A DNA stretch of 64,000 nucleotides, from the NCBI GenBank assembly GCA_947494695.1, contig CANLWB010000007.1, positions 62,001-126,000 on the forward strand. The letters run 5' to 3'. Below, one piece after another: positions 28,297 through 37,298 of the stretch. The notes beneath the pieces are model-generated. The model made no database searches, was not told the origin of the DNA, and saw only the letters and a list, made by a program, of their open reading frames with translations. The stretch is from an uncultured Flavobacteriaceae bacterium. GTDB lineage: Bacteria > Bacteroidota > Bacteroidia > Flavobacteriales > Flavobacteriaceae. A program made the position numbers and the translations under genes. Each line of letters begins with the position of its first letter. Within the stretch, counting starts at the first letter, position 1.

Positions 28297-28683
28297 GTAT
28301 ATATTTAGGTCATTCTGTCATTAAAACAGAAGTGATCATTTATTATAATAATTCAACAAAACATTAATAACATGTATATCAGCGCTTTATAAAAACTTAA
28401 ATATACCCGCTTTAAATATGTAATTCAATTGCTGTGCCATATTAGAAATTTGTTATTAAAAGTTTTATGCAAAAAAAATAAACCTTAGCCCAAAAGGTTT
28501 ACTTCTGTCGTATTAATTAGTTTTAAATTTCAAACAACCAATGAATTTTATTTTTTTAATCATCGATCATGTATTTCACGTTGATCATGTAATATTATCC
28601 CTTAGGATCTTCAGGCAACTTCTAACCACAACACAACATCATTCGCAAAACAAGAGCTCTGTTAAGCTAAGGGTTCGGTTAGA
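28297..28683. other. Intergenic region between lon and the rhomboid gene
   Basis: AT-rich, no gene seen on either strand. GATCATG occurs twice (about 28564 and 28583), 19-20 bases apart, as a short direct repeat. No TAnnTTTG promoter for lon could be identified, which leaves room for an alternative sigma factor. Confidence 0.5.
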
Positions 28684-29334
28684 TTAAACCTTTCCCATTC
28701 GTTTTAAAACGAATAACAAAACAATAGGTACTGCCAATAGACAAACCATTAACAAGTTTGCCTGAAATAAATAAGGAGCAATAATCAACGTAATTATATA
28801 ACCTCCTACTGCACCACCAAAATGAGCATCGTGCCCTATATTACCAATTCTGTTTTTCATACCGTAAATAGAGTATAACAAATAACATATACCAAAAACA
28901 TAAGCGGGTATTGGAATGGGTATAAAAAAGAAATACAGACTCATATCTGGTCTTAATAAAATAGCTGAATATAGAATCCCTGTTACTGCACCACTGGCTC
29001 CCACGGCACTGTAATGATATTCATTTTTATGAAACTGATATGAAAGCAGACTTCCCAACAGTAAGCTTCCAATATAAACCATTACAAAACTAAATGGACT
29101 TAAGAGCCGAATAACTACAGGAGCAAAAAAATACAAGGTTAACATATTAAACAGTAAATGCTGAGTATCTACATGTAAAAAACCAGAACTAAATAATCTA
29201 ATCTGCTCCCCTCTTTTAACACCACCAACATGAAACTTATAACGATCAAAAAAACCATAGTCTCCAAACCCTTTGTATGAGATCATAACATTTGCAGCTA
29301 TAATAACTATGGTGATCATGTTTATTTTATCCAT
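28684..29334 (-). CDS. Rhomboid family intramembrane serine protease
   Basis: The 216-residue protein has about six membrane segments. The catalytic serine is S114 in GASGAVTG and the histidine H171 in HDAHFGGAVGGY, the standard dyad; HLLFNMLTLYFF (59-70) provides the conserved HxxxN region. Rhomboids cut membrane proteins within the bilayer; the substrate here is unknown. The gene is divergent from the acyltransferase gene, sharing a 62-base promoter region. Confidence 0.9.
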   Translation of the reverse strand: MDKINMITIVIIAANVMISYKGFGDYGFFDRYKFHVGGVKRGEQIRLFSSGFLHVDTQHLLFNMLTLYFFAPVVIRLLSPFSFVMVYIGSLLLGSLLSYQFHKNEYHYSAVGASGAVTGILYSAILLRPDMSLYFFFIPIPIPAYVFGICYLLYSIYGMKNRIGNIGHDAHFGGAVGGYIITLIIAPYLFQANLLMVCLLAVPIVLLFVLKRMGKV

Positions 29335-29364
29335 GGACTCTAAACGTTTAAAATCTATTTAATA

Positions 29365-29386
29365 TATATTTGTCGTTGCAAATCTA
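29365..29386. promoter_or_regulatory. Overlapping divergent -7 elements
   Basis: TATATTTG on the plus strand (29365-29372) serves the acyltransferase gene and TAGATTTG on the minus strand (29379-29386) serves the rhomboid gene. Both match TAnnTTTG; clear TTG boxes at 19-20 bp are lacking. The two transcripts would overlap by a few bases at their starts, so the genes may compete for polymerase. Confidence 0.5.
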
Positions 29387-29396
29387 AAACTAATTA

Positions 29397-30269
29397 ATGC
29401 AATTTCTAATTTATATTATTATTTATCCTTTTTTATGGGCGATATCCAGACTTCCGTTTAGATTGTTATACGCAGTTTCAGATGGATTATATGTCTTACT
29501 TTATCATGTTGTAGGTTATAGAAAAAAAGTAGTTAATGCTAATTTAAAACTTGTTTTTCCAGACAAAACGGATAAAGAAATTGCAACTATTAGAAAAAAA
29601 TTCTACAAACATTTATGCGATATGTTTTTAGAAATGGCAAAGACCATGTCTATTTCTAAAAAAGAAATGGAAAAACGCTTTAAAATTACCAATCCAGAAG
29701 AATTTAAACGTTTAGAATCCTTAAATAAAAGTATTATTTTAATATTTGGGCATTACGCCAGTTGGGAATGGTCCATAGTCCTTCAAAATTATATAAATTT
29801 TAGAGGTTTAGCCGTTTATAAAAAACTAGCAAACCCTCATTTTGATAAGTTAGTTCGGGATATTCGTTCTAAATTTAACACCACTCTTATATCCACTAAA
29901 GAGACCACTAGCATTATAAACCAAAACGAGTCCGAAGGCATTAAGAGTATCACTGGTTTTTTGAGTGACCAGTCTCCAAGACTGGGCAAAGAGGTCTATT
30001 GGGGCAATTTTATGGGAATTGATGTCCCTTGTTTTACTGGTGCAGAACGCCTGGCAAAAAAATTAGATTTGTCTACGGCCTATTTAAAAGTTACCAAAGT
30101 AAAGCGCGGGTTTTATAACGCTGAAATTATAACTCTTGCCGAAGACTCCAATACCTATAAAAACTATGAGTTAACGGACCTGTTTCTAAAAGAAGTGGAA
30201 AAACAAATTCATGAAGCTCCCGAGTATTACTTTTGGACACATAAGCGTTGGAAACACAAAAAAAAGTAA
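29397..30269 (+). CDS. LpxL/HtrB-like lipid A acyltransferase family protein
   Basis: The 290-residue protein has an N-terminal membrane anchor (residues 1-20) and the family's H(x4)-type active site, GHYASWEW (about 117-124), followed by NPHFDKLVRDIRSKF, the pocket motif GFLSDQSPR and the C-terminal FFWTHKRWKHK-type ending (YYFWTHKRWKHKKK). Such enzymes move an acyl chain to the lipid A precursor at the inner membrane. In Bacteroidota this is a single common gene type. Which position on lipid A it acylates cannot be read from sequence. Confidence 0.88.
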   Translation: MQFLIYIIIYPFLWAISRLPFRLLYAVSDGLYVLLYHVVGYRKKVVNANLKLVFPDKTDKEIATIRKKFYKHLCDMFLEMAKTMSISKKEMEKRFKITNPEEFKRLESLNKSIILIFGHYASWEWSIVLQNYINFRGLAVYKKLANPHFDKLVRDIRSKFNTTLISTKETTSIINQNESEGIKSITGFLSDQSPRLGKEVYWGNFMGIDVPCFTGAERLAKKLDLSTAYLKVTKVKRGFYNAEIITLAEDSNTYKNYELTDLFLKEVEKQIHEAPEYYFWTHKRWKHKKK

Positions 30270-30297
30270 GACTAGACAAGACACACGAACGCTTTCC

Positions 30298-31830
30298 TTA
30301 CTCTTTAAAATCTGGATTAGTTAACACGTTACCCGCTTTACGGGCTTTCATATAAACAGCCTTTGATGGCCTGGGCCTAATACGATATTTGGTAGGCAGT
30401 CCTGTTTCCCTAAAAAAATCATCCGGCGTACGCTCTGTTGGCAAATAATCATTCGTATGTTTCCTAATACGTTTTAGCCTGGCACGCATATCATTCAAAA
30501 CATTTATATAATCCTTATTTTGAGCTAGATTAATGAGCTCAAAAGGGTCTACCACAATATCGAAAAGTTCTTCCGTTGGTCTCGGAATTTCAAAACAACG
30601 TTTTTGAGCAACATTTAAACGTCCCGCCTCATGTTCTTCAAGCATACTTTTCCAGCTCCTATCCCTTAATACATCTGCAGAAGGTGTATTGGGCAAATCG
30701 GGATAAAAATTCTTAATATACTTATACCGTTGTGTTCTAACGGCACGCGTATAATCTTCAAAATCATGAAAATGATCCTCTGCATAAATTTCTTCATGTA
30801 TAACTTTGGGGTCTCCTAATAATAAAGGACTAATATCCTTACCGTCAAATTCTTCTAGCGGTTTTAAACCAGCAATACTCATAAATGTTGAAGCTATATC
30901 CACAGAACTCACCAAATGATTACTTATACGTCCTGACTCGATTTTAGAGGGCCACTTAACAATCCACGGTGTTTTTATTCCACCATCATATAATGTTGTT
31001 TTGTCTCTTGGGAAAGCTCGACCGTTATCCGATATAAATAAGACCAAAGTATTGTCTGTAACACCTTGTTGATCTAGTTCGGCAATCACTTTACCTATGT
31101 AATCGTCCATTCTTGTTATTTCATCATAATAAAGTGCGAAATCCTTTTTAACAGCCTCTGTTTTGGGTATATAAGGAGGTATTACAGCGTCTTCAGGCTT
31201 ATATGGAGTATCTGAAATGTTTTCATAAAACGGTCTATGTGCATCAAATGATGCCAACCAGGTAAAGAACGGTTTTCCCTTTGGCCTACTTTTCAATAAC
31301 TTAATCCACTCATCACAGCCACTCCCATCTCCAACTAATCTTCTGTCTAGACCAATAGGAGCATCTTTCCATTGCATTTCCAATAATGCATCAAAATCGT
31401 CTCTAACAGGATCTCCCAAATGGTATTTACCAGCCAAACCAGTCCAATACCCAGCATTTTTTAACTGTTGCACAAAAGTATGTTTCCCTTCTGGTAATGG
31501 CCATGACAATTGTTCTGCATCTGTATTGTGCGGATAAAGACCAGAGATAATACTGGTTCTACTCGGACTACAAGAACTTGTTGTTAAAAACGCCTCATTG
31601 AAACGCATACCGTCTTTAGCCAATTTATCCAGGTTGGGCGTTTTAATATTTGGATGTCCATTTACCGCAATATCACTCCAACTCACATCATCGGCAATAA
31701 TTAAAACAATATTAGGCTTTTCATTAGTATTAACTGTAACTTCATTTTCCACTTCTTTTTTTAACTTATAAGAAGTCGCGAAAGCCAACAGAAATACGAC
31801 TATAATTAGAAAATACTTCATAAAGCGCAT
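30298..31830 (-). CDS. Sulfatase, heparan N-sulfatase-like, CSPSR type
   Basis: The 510-residue exported enzyme has an N-terminal hydrophobic segment (about 4-20; starts 31830 or 31821 are both possible). The formylglycine motif is CSPSR with C87, so it needs an anaerobic or aerobic maturase encoded elsewhere. The metal ligands D47 and D48 (IIADDVSW), LAGKYHLGD and VLFISDNGRAF are in place. Overall pattern (GLYPHNTDAEQLSWPLPEG, FFTWLASFDAHRPF) resembles N-sulfoglucosamine sulfohydrolase-type sulfatases. No SusC/SusD pair, glycoside hydrolase or lyase is nearby, so it is not in a polysaccharide utilisation locus. It converges on the acyltransferase gene. Confidence 0.88.
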   Translation of the reverse strand: MRFMKYFLIIVVFLLAFATSYKLKKEVENEVTVNTNEKPNIVLIIADDVSWSDIAVNGHPNIKTPNLDKLAKDGMRFNEAFLTTSSCSPSRTSIISGLYPHNTDAEQLSWPLPEGKHTFVQQLKNAGYWTGLAGKYHLGDPVRDDFDALLEMQWKDAPIGLDRRLVGDGSGCDEWIKLLKSRPKGKPFFTWLASFDAHRPFYENISDTPYKPEDAVIPPYIPKTEAVKKDFALYYDEITRMDDYIGKVIAELDQQGVTDNTLVLFISDNGRAFPRDKTTLYDGGIKTPWIVKWPSKIESGRISNHLVSSVDIASTFMSIAGLKPLEEFDGKDISPLLLGDPKVIHEEIYAEDHFHDFEDYTRAVRTQRYKYIKNFYPDLPNTPSADVLRDRSWKSMLEEHEAGRLNVAQKRCFEIPRPTEELFDIVVDPFELINLAQNKDYINVLNDMRARLKRIRKHTNDYLPTERTPDDFFRETGLPTKYRIRPRPSKAVYMKARKAGNVLTNPDFKE

Positions 31831-32147
31831 CTTAATAAATATTTAGTACCTCTAATCTAATAATTCCAGTTTATACTTTGAACTTTCAACATATTAAATG
31901 ACCATTAACGACGTGTATTTGACCGTTAATTACGTTCTAAATTCTGTTTCCATATAACTGTAGAGTTTGAAGACATATATTATTAGTTAATTGCCCGGTT
32001 ACTTAACAACGTTTCTAATTAAAAACTAAAGGTCTAAAAAGTTTACAATATCACTTTCTAGACCTTAAATAAAATTTTTTTATAGCCTCATCTTAAAGTA
32101 GATCTCTCAAAGAACTCTTTTCGATTAAACTATATAAATTGAATGGA
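31831..32147. other. Intergenic region between the sulfatase gene and glmM
   Basis: Contains the glmM terminator (32029-32066) and an imperfect 15-bp direct repeat, GACCATTAACGACGT and GACCGTTAATTACGT (31900-31914 and 31921-31935), spaced exactly 21 bp apart, 70-105 bases upstream of the sulfatase start. No gene was seen. Confidence 0.5.
32029..32066 (-). terminator. glmM terminator
   Basis: Arms AAGGTCTA (32029-32036) and TAGACCTT (32059-32066), with an inner AAAGT/ACTTT stem. On the minus strand it is followed by TTAGTTTTTAATT, a moderately good T tract. Confidence 0.7.
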
Positions 32148-33536
32148 TTAGCCTTTGGCTATAGCTCCAATCTCCTCAATAAATTTATCTGCCAAACCAT
32201 CTGCTTCTACTTGAGATTTAGCCTCGGTGTATATCCTAATAATGGGTTCTGTGTTACTTTTACGCAGGTGTACCCAACTTTCAGAAAAATCAATTTTAAC
32301 ACCATCTATAGTGGTTAACCGTTCATTTTTATAACGATCCTCCATAGTCTTTAAAATACCATCAACATCGAGGTCTGGTGTTAGTTGAATTTTCTTCTTG
32401 CTCATAAAATAATTTGGGTAGGTTTTTCTAAGCTCACTAACTGTCATCTTCTTTTCTGCCAATAAACTCAAAAATAAAGCAACTCCCACTAGGGCATCCC
32501 GTCCGTAATGTGCATCTGGATAAATAATACCTCCATTACCTTCGCCCCCAATAACGACCTTATTCTTTTTCATTAGTTTTACCACATTGACCTCTCCTAC
32601 AGCACTTGCTTCATAAGTTCCTCCATGCTTTTCAGTGACATCCCTTAACGCTCTTGTAGAACTCATATTACTCACTGTGTTTCCTGGTGTTTTACTTAAT
32701 ACATAATCTGCACAGGCTACCAATGTATATTCTTCACCAAACATCTCTCCGTTCTCATCCATAAAAGCCAAACGATCAACATCGGGATCTACAACGATAC
32801 CAAAATCTGCTTTTTCTTCAACGACTTTCTTAGATAACTCTGACAAATGTTCTTTTAAAGGCTCTGGGTTGTGAGGGAAATGCCCAGTAGGATCACAATA
32901 CAATTTCACAACATCTACTCCCAAACGCTCTAAAAGTAATGGAATAGCGATACCTCCTGTAGAATTAACACCATCTACAACTACTTTAAACCGAGATTCT
33001 TCAATAGGTTTAACTGTGACAAGTGACAGGTCTAAAACCTCAATGATATGTAAGTCAATATATGCTTTATTCTTTGTGATTTTTCCTAAACTATCAACAT
33101 CGGCAAACATCATTTGATCACTTTCTGCTATTTCTAATATTTTAGCACCTTCAACAGCATCTAAAAACTCTCCTTTTTCGTTTAGAAGCTTTAACGCATT
33201 CCATTGTTTAGGGTTATGACTTGCTGTTAAAATAATGCCACCGTCTGCATGTTCCATAGGCACTGCAACTTCTACCGTTGGGGTTGTCGAAAGTCCTACA
33301 TCTATAACATGAATCCCCATGCCTACTAGAGTATTCATGACCAGGTTCTGAATCATCTTTCCAGAAATACGAGCATCTCTACCAATTACGACACGGTAGT
33401 TTTCTTTTTCTCTGTTCGTCTTGAGCCAAACACCATAAGCAGCGGCAAATTTTACGGCATCAATAGGCGTTAGATTATCTCCTACCTGTCCTCCAATAGT
33501 ACCTCTAATGCCCGATATCGATTTTATTAATGTCAT
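32148..33536 (-). CDS. glmM: Phosphoglucosamine mutase
   Basis: GlmM converts glucosamine 6-phosphate to the 1-phosphate for UDP-GlcNAc, peptidoglycan and LPS synthesis. The 462-residue protein has the phosphoserine loop TASHNPKQWN (S106), the metal loop DPDVDRLAF, the sugar loop GGEGNGGI and the phosphate-binding RKSNTEPIIRIYTEA. The start SISGIRGTIGG matches Bacteroidota GlmM; the broader alpha-phosphohexomutase family also includes phosphomannomutase, so the exact sugar is an inference. A TATATTTG element is at 33560-33567. It is divergent from the next gene. Confidence 0.92.
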   Translation of the reverse strand: MTLIKSISGIRGTIGGQVGDNLTPIDAVKFAAAYGVWLKTNREKENYRVVIGRDARISGKMIQNLVMNTLVGMGIHVIDVGLSTTPTVEVAVPMEHADGGIILTASHNPKQWNALKLLNEKGEFLDAVEGAKILEIAESDQMMFADVDSLGKITKNKAYIDLHIIEVLDLSLVTVKPIEESRFKVVVDGVNSTGGIAIPLLLERLGVDVVKLYCDPTGHFPHNPEPLKEHLSELSKKVVEEKADFGIVVDPDVDRLAFMDENGEMFGEEYTLVACADYVLSKTPGNTVSNMSSTRALRDVTEKHGGTYEASAVGEVNVVKLMKKNKVVIGGEGNGGIIYPDAHYGRDALVGVALFLSLLAEKKMTVSELRKTYPNYFMSKKKIQLTPDLDVDGILKTMEDRYKNERLTTIDGVKIDFSESWVHLRKSNTEPIIRIYTEAKSQVEADGLADKFIEEIGAIAKG

Positions 33537-33559
33537 ATGTTAGTTTTCAGGTTAAAACG

Positions 33560-33567
33560 CAAATATA
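33560..33567 (-). promoter_or_regulatory. glmM promoter -7 element
   Basis: TATATTTG on the minus strand, 24 bases before the ATG. No exact TTG at 19-20 bp upstream. On the other strand a weaker TTG-N21-TAAATTTC precedes the divergent gene. Confidence 0.5.
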
Positions 33568-33614
33568 CAATTCCAAAATTGTAAATCTTAAATCGGAATT
33601 CGTAAATTTCACGA

Positions 33615-34208
33615 ATGAATTACTTAGCTCATATTTATCTTTCGGGAGATAACGATTTAGTTACCATTGGAAATTTTATTGCAGATGGAATAAAAGGAAA
33701 AGACTATAAAAAATACTCAAAAGATATTCAAGTGGGTATTTTATTGCATAGGCATATTGACACCTTTACAGATTCACATAAAACTGTTAGAATAAGCACC
33801 AAAAGGCTTCACGAGAAATACGGACATTATTCTGGGATTATTGTCGACATCTTATACGATCACTTTCTAGCCAAAAACTGGGAATCTTATAGTGCCATGC
33901 CTTTGGATGAGTACACAGATAAATTTTACGATGCGCTTGAAGAACATTACGCCCTGCTTCCACCTAGAATACAAAAAATGATGCCTTATATGATCGCCGA
34001 TAACTGGTTGCTAAGTTATGCATCCATTGCAGGTATATCTAAGGTTTTGGAGGGTATGAACAGAAGAACCAAAAACAAATCCGGAATGCATAAAGCCGTT
34101 ATTGAGCTAGAAACTTTCTACGAGGAATTTGAAAGTGAATTTACAGCGTTCTTTACTGAGCTTATCGCTTTTTCGAAACAAAAACTTAAAGATTTAACCA
34201 TTAGTTAA
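33615..34208 (+). CDS. ACP phosphodiesterase-like protein (DUF479)
   Basis: The 197-residue protein starts MNYLAHIYLS and has IGNFIADGIKG, GILLHRHIDTFTDSH and VDILYDHFLAKNW, the metal-binding His/Asp set of the AcpH family (HD-like fold). In Escherichia coli AcpH removes the phosphopantetheine arm from acyl carrier protein. It ends three bases before the gamma-glutamyltransferase start and is probably co-transcribed with it. The enzymatic name is by family; Bacteroidota members are untested as far as I know. Confidence 0.88.
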   Translation: MNYLAHIYLSGDNDLVTIGNFIADGIKGKDYKKYSKDIQVGILLHRHIDTFTDSHKTVRISTKRLHEKYGHYSGIIVDILYDHFLAKNWESYSAMPLDEYTDKFYDALEEHYALLPPRIQKMMPYMIADNWLLSYASIAGISKVLEGMNRRTKNKSGMHKAVIELETFYEEFESEFTAFFTELIAFSKQKLKDLTIS

Positions 34209-34211
34209 ACT

Positions 34212-35897
34212 ATGAAATACACATTATATACGGCCTTACTCCTTTTTGGCTTTTCTTGTAAAAAAGAGGCTACTCCAAGTAAAATGGGTTTAATCTCCCA
34301 AAATGCCATGGTCGTTTCTGCACGAGTAGAGGCTTCCAACATTGGTAATGATATTCTAAAAAAAGGCGGTAACGCCTTTGATGCGATGGCGGCAACACAT
34401 CTGGCTCTGGCCGTTGCCTACCCTTATGCCGGAAATGTTGGCGGTGGTGGTTTTATGGTGTACAGAGAATCTAACGGTAATATAGGGTCGCTAGACTTTA
34501 GAGAAAAGGCCCCTTTAAAAGCCACAAAGGATATGTATCTTGATGAACATGGCGAAGTAGTTCCCGAAAAGAGTACCCTAGGGGCTCTATCTGTAGGGGT
34601 TCCCGGATCTGTTGCTGGAATTTTTGCCGTTCACGAAAAATTTGGTTCTCTTCCCATCGAGGACATTATATCACCATCGATTGAACTCGCGTACAAAGGT
34701 GTTATTGTAACTAAAAAGCAGGAATCCAGAATAAAAAAATACCAACCTATTTTTAAAAAAGCCAATAGAGATTCCATTCTATTCAGCAAAGCCTGGAAAG
34801 CTGGAGATACCATAAAAAACCCAGAATTTGCAGCAACATTAGAACGTCTTCTAAAACATGGGAAAGACGAATTTTATAAAGGTGAAACCGCAAAGCGTTT
34901 GGTTAAATTCCTTCAGGGTCAAGGTGGTATTGTCACCGAAGAAGATTTAGAAAAATATGAGGTTAAATGGCGAAAACCAACGGTCTTCACTTACGATGAC
35001 CTGAAAATTATTTCTATGCCACCTCCCTCTAGCGGGGGAATTTGTCTGGCTCAAATCATGAAAATGGTAGAGCCGTACGACCTGGATAAGTTAGGGCATA
35101 ACTCTGTAAAATCCATACAAGTCATCACCGAGGCAGAACGCCGTGCCTATGCCGATAGGAGCTTTTATTTAGGCGATCCGGATTTTGTTAATATTCCAGG
35201 GGACACACTAATAAGCACCTCCTATTTAAAAAACAGAATGCAAAGTTTTACTTTTGAAAAAGCCACCAATTCTAAAGCGTTATCCTACGGCAATGTTCAG
35301 GTTATAGAAAGTGACGAGACCACCCACTACTCTATTATCGATCCCTTTGGAAATGCGGTATCTGTTACCACAACTATAAATGGAGCTTATGGTTCAAAAC
35401 TCTATTGTTCGGAGCTGGGGTTCTTTTTAAATAACGAAATGGATGATTTTAGCAGTAAACCGGGGGTACCAAATATGTTTGGACTTATAGGAGGCGAAGC
35501 AAATAGCATACTTCCCGAAAAACGTATGCTAAGCGCCATGACTCCTACCATTGTAGAAAAAAATGGAGCGCTTTTTATGGTGGTTGGTACGCCGGGAGGT
35601 TCTACCATTATAACTTCTGTCCTACAAACGATATTAAATGTTCATGAATATGGAATGACCATGCAAGAAGCTGTAGACGCTCCTCGTTTTCATCACCAAT
35701 GGTTACCAGATGAGATTAGAATGGAACCAAATTCATTTGGTGATCTCCTTATTCTTGAGCTTGAAAAACTGGGGTATCCCATAAACGAGAAAGATTCTCC
35801 AGTCATTGGCAAAGTCGATGGAATACTTGTTTTAGATGATCAATCGTTAGAGGGTGGTGCGGATTATCGAGGGGATGATACCGCTGTCGGTTTTTAA
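34212..35897 (+). CDS. ggt: Gamma-glutamyltransferase, lipoprotein form
   Basis: Ggt cleaves gamma-glutamyl bonds of glutathione and similar peptides outside the cytoplasm. The 561-residue precursor has a lipoprotein signal (LLFGFSC, C16 lipidated) rather than the usual cleaved signal. Autocleavage is expected before T370 in DETTHYSIIDPFGNAVSVT, giving a small subunit of 192 residues. GNVGGGGFMVYR, LSVGVPGSVAG, MPPPSSGGICL and GTPGGSTIITSV are all intact. The lipobox would tether the enzyme to a membrane, possibly the outer one. Confidence 0.94.
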   Translation: MKYTLYTALLLFGFSCKKEATPSKMGLISQNAMVVSARVEASNIGNDILKKGGNAFDAMAATHLALAVAYPYAGNVGGGGFMVYRESNGNIGSLDFREKAPLKATKDMYLDEHGEVVPEKSTLGALSVGVPGSVAGIFAVHEKFGSLPIEDIISPSIELAYKGVIVTKKQESRIKKYQPIFKKANRDSILFSKAWKAGDTIKNPEFAATLERLLKHGKDEFYKGETAKRLVKFLQGQGGIVTEEDLEKYEVKWRKPTVFTYDDLKIISMPPPSSGGICLAQIMKMVEPYDLDKLGHNSVKSIQVITEAERRAYADRSFYLGDPDFVNIPGDTLISTSYLKNRMQSFTFEKATNSKALSYGNVQVIESDETTHYSIIDPFGNAVSVTTTINGAYGSKLYCSELGFFLNNEMDDFSSKPGVPNMFGLIGGEANSILPEKRMLSAMTPTIVEKNGALFMVVGTPGGSTIITSVLQTILNVHEYGMTMQEAVDAPRFHHQWLPDEIRMEPNSFGDLLILELEKLGYPINEKDSPVIGKVDGILVLDDQSLEGGADYRGDDTAVGF

Positions 35898-35969
35898 CTT
35901 TTTTCCTTCTCCAACAAAATACTATTTAATAATTTAGACGTTAAAGATTAATAACCGTATAAAGGTTTT

Positions 35970-36695
35970 ATGGCAAAAAAGTCTAAAAAAATAGTAAAAA
36001 TAGTTAGTGGGTTAGTTATATTTTTAACCTTGCCCAGCTTACTACTTTTTTGTTTTTTATTCTTTAAATACAATGAAGAACTACCCTATGGTACTCAAGG
36101 TAAAGAAGCTGATGCCCTTGCTTATAAAATGCTTGAAGCTTTGGATTATGACGCTTTTAAAAACACGAATTATATTGAATGGTCCTTCAAAAAACGACAC
36201 CATTATGAATGGGACAGAGAAAAAAATATATGTGATGTGTTTTGGAAAGAGTTTAAAGTTAGTCTGGATCTAAGCGATCATTCCAAAAGCAAAGCATTTG
36301 TACACAGTTTTAATGTAGAAAGTGATTTGGCTCAAGACCTCATAAAAAAGGCCTTAAAATATTACAATACTGATTCGTTTTGGTTGGTGGCGCCATATAG
36401 AGTCTTTGATGAAGACATGGAACGAAGAATCGTAACTCTAAAAAATGGAGATAAGGGGCTTTTAATTACACATACAGAAAACGCTTATAACCCCGGAGAC
36501 TCTTATCTGTGGTTATTGGATGACACAGGAAAACCTACGGCATTTAAAATGTGGACCTCTGAGCTTCCTATTGACGGTATAAAAGCATCCTGGAGCGACT
36601 GGACAACTACAGAAAGTGGTGCGCAACTCCCTACATTTCACAAAATACTGGTGCTAGGAATTGAGATTAGCCATATTAAAGGCATTCAAGAATAA
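35970..36695 (+). CDS. Membrane-anchored protein of unknown function
   Basis: I do not recognise a family. The 241-residue protein starts with a basic stretch (MAKKSKKIVK) and one membrane segment at about 11-30, with no cleavage site, so it is probably a signal-anchor with a periplasmic domain. That domain is aromatic and charged (NYIEWSFKKRHHYEWDREK, DSFWLVAPYRVFD, SYLWLLDDTGKPTAFKMW, SELPIDGIKASW), a composition seen in small beta-rich domains. It is 72 bases after ggt on the same strand; a weak stem (AAGGTTTT-ATT-AAAACCTT, 36694-36712) overlaps its stop. Confidence 0.75.
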   Translation: MAKKSKKIVKIVSGLVIFLTLPSLLLFCFLFFKYNEELPYGTQGKEADALAYKMLEALDYDAFKNTNYIEWSFKKRHHYEWDREKNICDVFWKEFKVSLDLSDHSKSKAFVHSFNVESDLAQDLIKKALKYYNTDSFWLVAPYRVFDEDMERRIVTLKNGDKGLLITHTENAYNPGDSYLWLLDDTGKPTAFKMWTSELPIDGIKASWSDWTTTESGAQLPTFHKILVLGIEISHIKGIQE

Positions 36696-36712
36696 GGTTT
36701 TATTAAAACCTT
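36694..36712 (+). terminator. Weak hairpin after the membrane-anchored protein gene
   Basis: Perfect 8-bp arms AAGGTTTT and AAAACCTT with loop ATT, overlapping the stop codon. Only TTCGGTTT follows, so termination would be weak. Confidence 0.35.
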
Positions 36713-36728
36713 CGGTTTAAAATCGGTT

Positions 36729-37113
36729 ATGTTGTTCGTATTGTTTGTCTGTTCCTCTGGTATTCAGATGCAATCTGCAACGAGCATGGCATTACTATTG
36801 AGCACGTTAAACGCCTCCGAATCAAATTTTAGCGCCCCCCCACTCCCTTCAGTCTCCATTTGATACCATTTCACAGGGAGGAAGTATCCCTTTTGTTGTT
36901 ATTAATGACTTATATGGAAGTCCTTCATCGGTAACATTGCATGATTATACACTTCGTGATCTCGATGGTAATACCATCGACGAGACTTATGGTTCGAGTC
37001 CATACTTTTCGAAAACATTTAATGTCCCTCCTGGAACATATATTGTATCGGCATACTATCAAGGTAACCCCTGTAGTGGTCCAGTAAGCAAGACGGTTAC
37101 TGTAACCTCATAA
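36729..37113 (+). pseudogene. Small secreted beta-rich protein broken by a frameshift at a C7 run
   Basis: From ATG 36729 the frame runs 44 codons (MLLFVLFVCSS ... LLLSTLNASESNFSAPP) and stops at 36863. A second frame continues to a TAA at 37111-37113 and reads FDTISQGGSIPFVVIND, SSVTLHDYTLRDLDGNTID, SKTFNVPPGTYIVSAYYQ, SKTVTVTS, a clean Ig-like beta pattern. Removing one C from the seven-C run at 36835-36841 joins the two into a 127-residue secreted protein (SAPHSLQSPFD at the join). It may be phase-variable, a new pseudogene, or a sequencing error in a homopolymer. Function unknown; PPGTY ... SAYY resembles SprB/T9SS-associated beta-sandwich repeats. Confidence 0.65.
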
Positions 37114-37298
37114 ATAAAACTAAACTTAAAGAGACATGTTCATTCTGAATGTATTAAAGATTCTTGTTAATCTATATATCTACAGATTAATATTTATAAA
37201 GATTCTTATCTTCTAAATGGGTTAGATTCCGACCCTATTCGCAGTCAGATATTCAGAATGAACTTTTAAAACGTTCATTATTTTACAATCCCTGTACC

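Noticed and set aside
27932-28324. 130-residue antisense ORF over the lon start
   Set aside because: Opposite a conserved gene; no support beyond length.
30298-31830. Polysaccharide utilisation locus
   Set aside because: Only one sulfatase is present; no SusC/SusD, lyase or glycoside hydrolase is nearby.
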